Assembly: GCA_943369755.1 (NCBI GenBank)
Contig: CALROG020000013.1
Span: 1-64,000, forward strand
Reading direction: 5' to 3'
From: CALROG01 sp943369755
GTDB taxonomy: Bacteria > Pseudomonadota > Gammaproteobacteria > Burkholderiales > Burkholderiaceae_C
Length of the DNA stretch: 64,000 nt
The position numbers were made by a program, and so were the translations under genes. How positions within the stretch are numbered: the stretch's first letter is position 1; the number at the start of each line of letters is the position of its first letter. The notes under the pieces are model-generated. The model saw nothing but the letters and a program-made list of their open reading frames with translations, was not told where the DNA came from and did no database searches. Shown in pieces: positions 63,524 to 64,000 of the stretch.

Positions 63524-64000
63524 TCAGTCCAGGCTGACGCCGGTGGCCTTGATCGGTTTTTCCCACCGCGCCAGGTCAGCACGCTGCGCGGCGGCCAGCT
63601 CGGCACTGCTGGAGCCAATCGGCTCCATGCCCAGCTCCAGCAGGCGCTTTTGCAGGCCGGGTTGCCGCACCGCGCGCTGCACCGCGCTCTCCAGCCGCAC
63701 CCGCACATCGGGTGCCAGGCCGGCCGGGCCGTACATTGCAAACCAGGCGGTGGCTTCCATGTTGATGCCTTGCTCCTTCAGGGTCGGCACCTCGGGTACC
63801 TGCGGGTCGCGCGTGCCGCCGGTGACGCCAATCACGCGCACCTTGCCCTCTTTGTGCAATTGGGCGGTTTCAGACACCACGTCAAACTTGTAGCCAATGT
63901 GCCCGCCCAGCAGCGCGGTGTTGGCGGGCGCACCGCCCTGAAACGGCACGTGGGTGAATTGCGCACCGGTGCTTTGCTCCAGCAGCACGCCCATGAAGTG
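63524..64000 (-). CDS. Bug/TctC family receptor, C-terminal part (runs off right edge)
   Basis: The 158 residues visible include FTHVPFQGGAPANTALLGGHIGY, VRVIGVTGGTRDPQVPEVPTL and WFAMYGPAGLAPDVRVRLESA, the C-terminal lobe of Bug receptors, ending KATGVSLD. The frame is open to the window edge, so the true start lies outside. It has the same direction as the second Bug gene and is separated from it by a dispersed repeat. Two adjacent Bug receptors upstream of a sulfatase suggest a small uptake or sensing operon. Confidence 0.88.
   Translation of the reverse strand, partial: HFMGVLLEQSTGAQFTHVPFQGGAPANTALLGGHIGYKFDVVSETAQLHKEGKVRVIGVTGGTRDPQVPEVPTLKEQGINMEATAWFAMYGPAGLAPDVRVRLESAVQRAVRQPGLQKRLLELGMEPIGSSSAELAAAQRADLARWEKPIKATGVSLD

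Overview
The window is 64 kb of GC-rich chromosomal DNA from a betaproteobacterium, most likely a member of the Comamonadaceae (Rhodoferax/Polaromonas-like). The evidence is gene content (Bug-family solute receptors, the ubiE–Tim44–ubiJ–ubiB block, a DUF3683/FAD/Fe-S oxidase, a CysN–CysC fusion) and several small dispersed repeats that I recall as typical of that family. No plasmid, phage or insertion-sequence genes are visible.

Region 1 (1–21.8 kb) is a cell-surface block. At the left edge, the 5' part of a gene built from about 192-residue RTX-type repeats runs off the window. Upstream on the same strand are three methyltransferases (one with an N-terminal DUF4214 module), a sulfotransferase, a large two-domain glycosyltransferase and cysD–cysNC, which make PAPS. 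All read leftwards and could be one transcript from the 11.7–11.95 kb promoter region. Divergent from it are a second, small RTX protein, two more glycosyltransferases, a TPR protein and galE. Then come tRNA-Leu(CAA), cysM, a Nudix hydrolase, a TusA-like protein and galU. My reading is an undescribed machinery that builds a methylated, sulfated glycan and may attach it to a type I-secreted RTX surface protein.

Region 2 (21.8–36.4 kb) holds a 2-hydroxyacid dehydrogenase, valS, a DUF2783/FAD-monooxygenase/VOC cluster, a rubrerythrin/Fe-S oxidoreductase/DUF3501 operon, and the ugpBAECQ glycerol-3-phosphate uptake operon.

Region 3 (36.5–53 kb) holds a 1300-residue FAD/Fe-S oxidase, a HIT protein, a FecR-domain protein next to an orphan two-partner secretion pore, the ubiquinone block (DUF971–ubiE–Tim44–ubiJ–ubiB), a sodium:solute symporter, and fmdB–DUF502–aspS.

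Region 4 (53–64 kb) holds nudB, an endonuclease/exonuclease/phosphatase-fold protein, clsB, an aldehyde dehydrogenase, folE, a BLUF photoreceptor, DUF429, a GNAT acetyltransferase, and a leftward operon of two Bug receptors, a formylglycine-type sulfatase and a SulP transporter.

Sulfur is a recurring theme: sulfate activation, sulfotransfer, cysteine synthesis, sulfur relay, and sulfate-ester hydrolysis beside an anion transporter. Repeat elements are also notable. A 47–50 bp element occurs four times between genes, a related sequence sits in frame in the FAD oxidase, and a different repeat sits in frame in valS.
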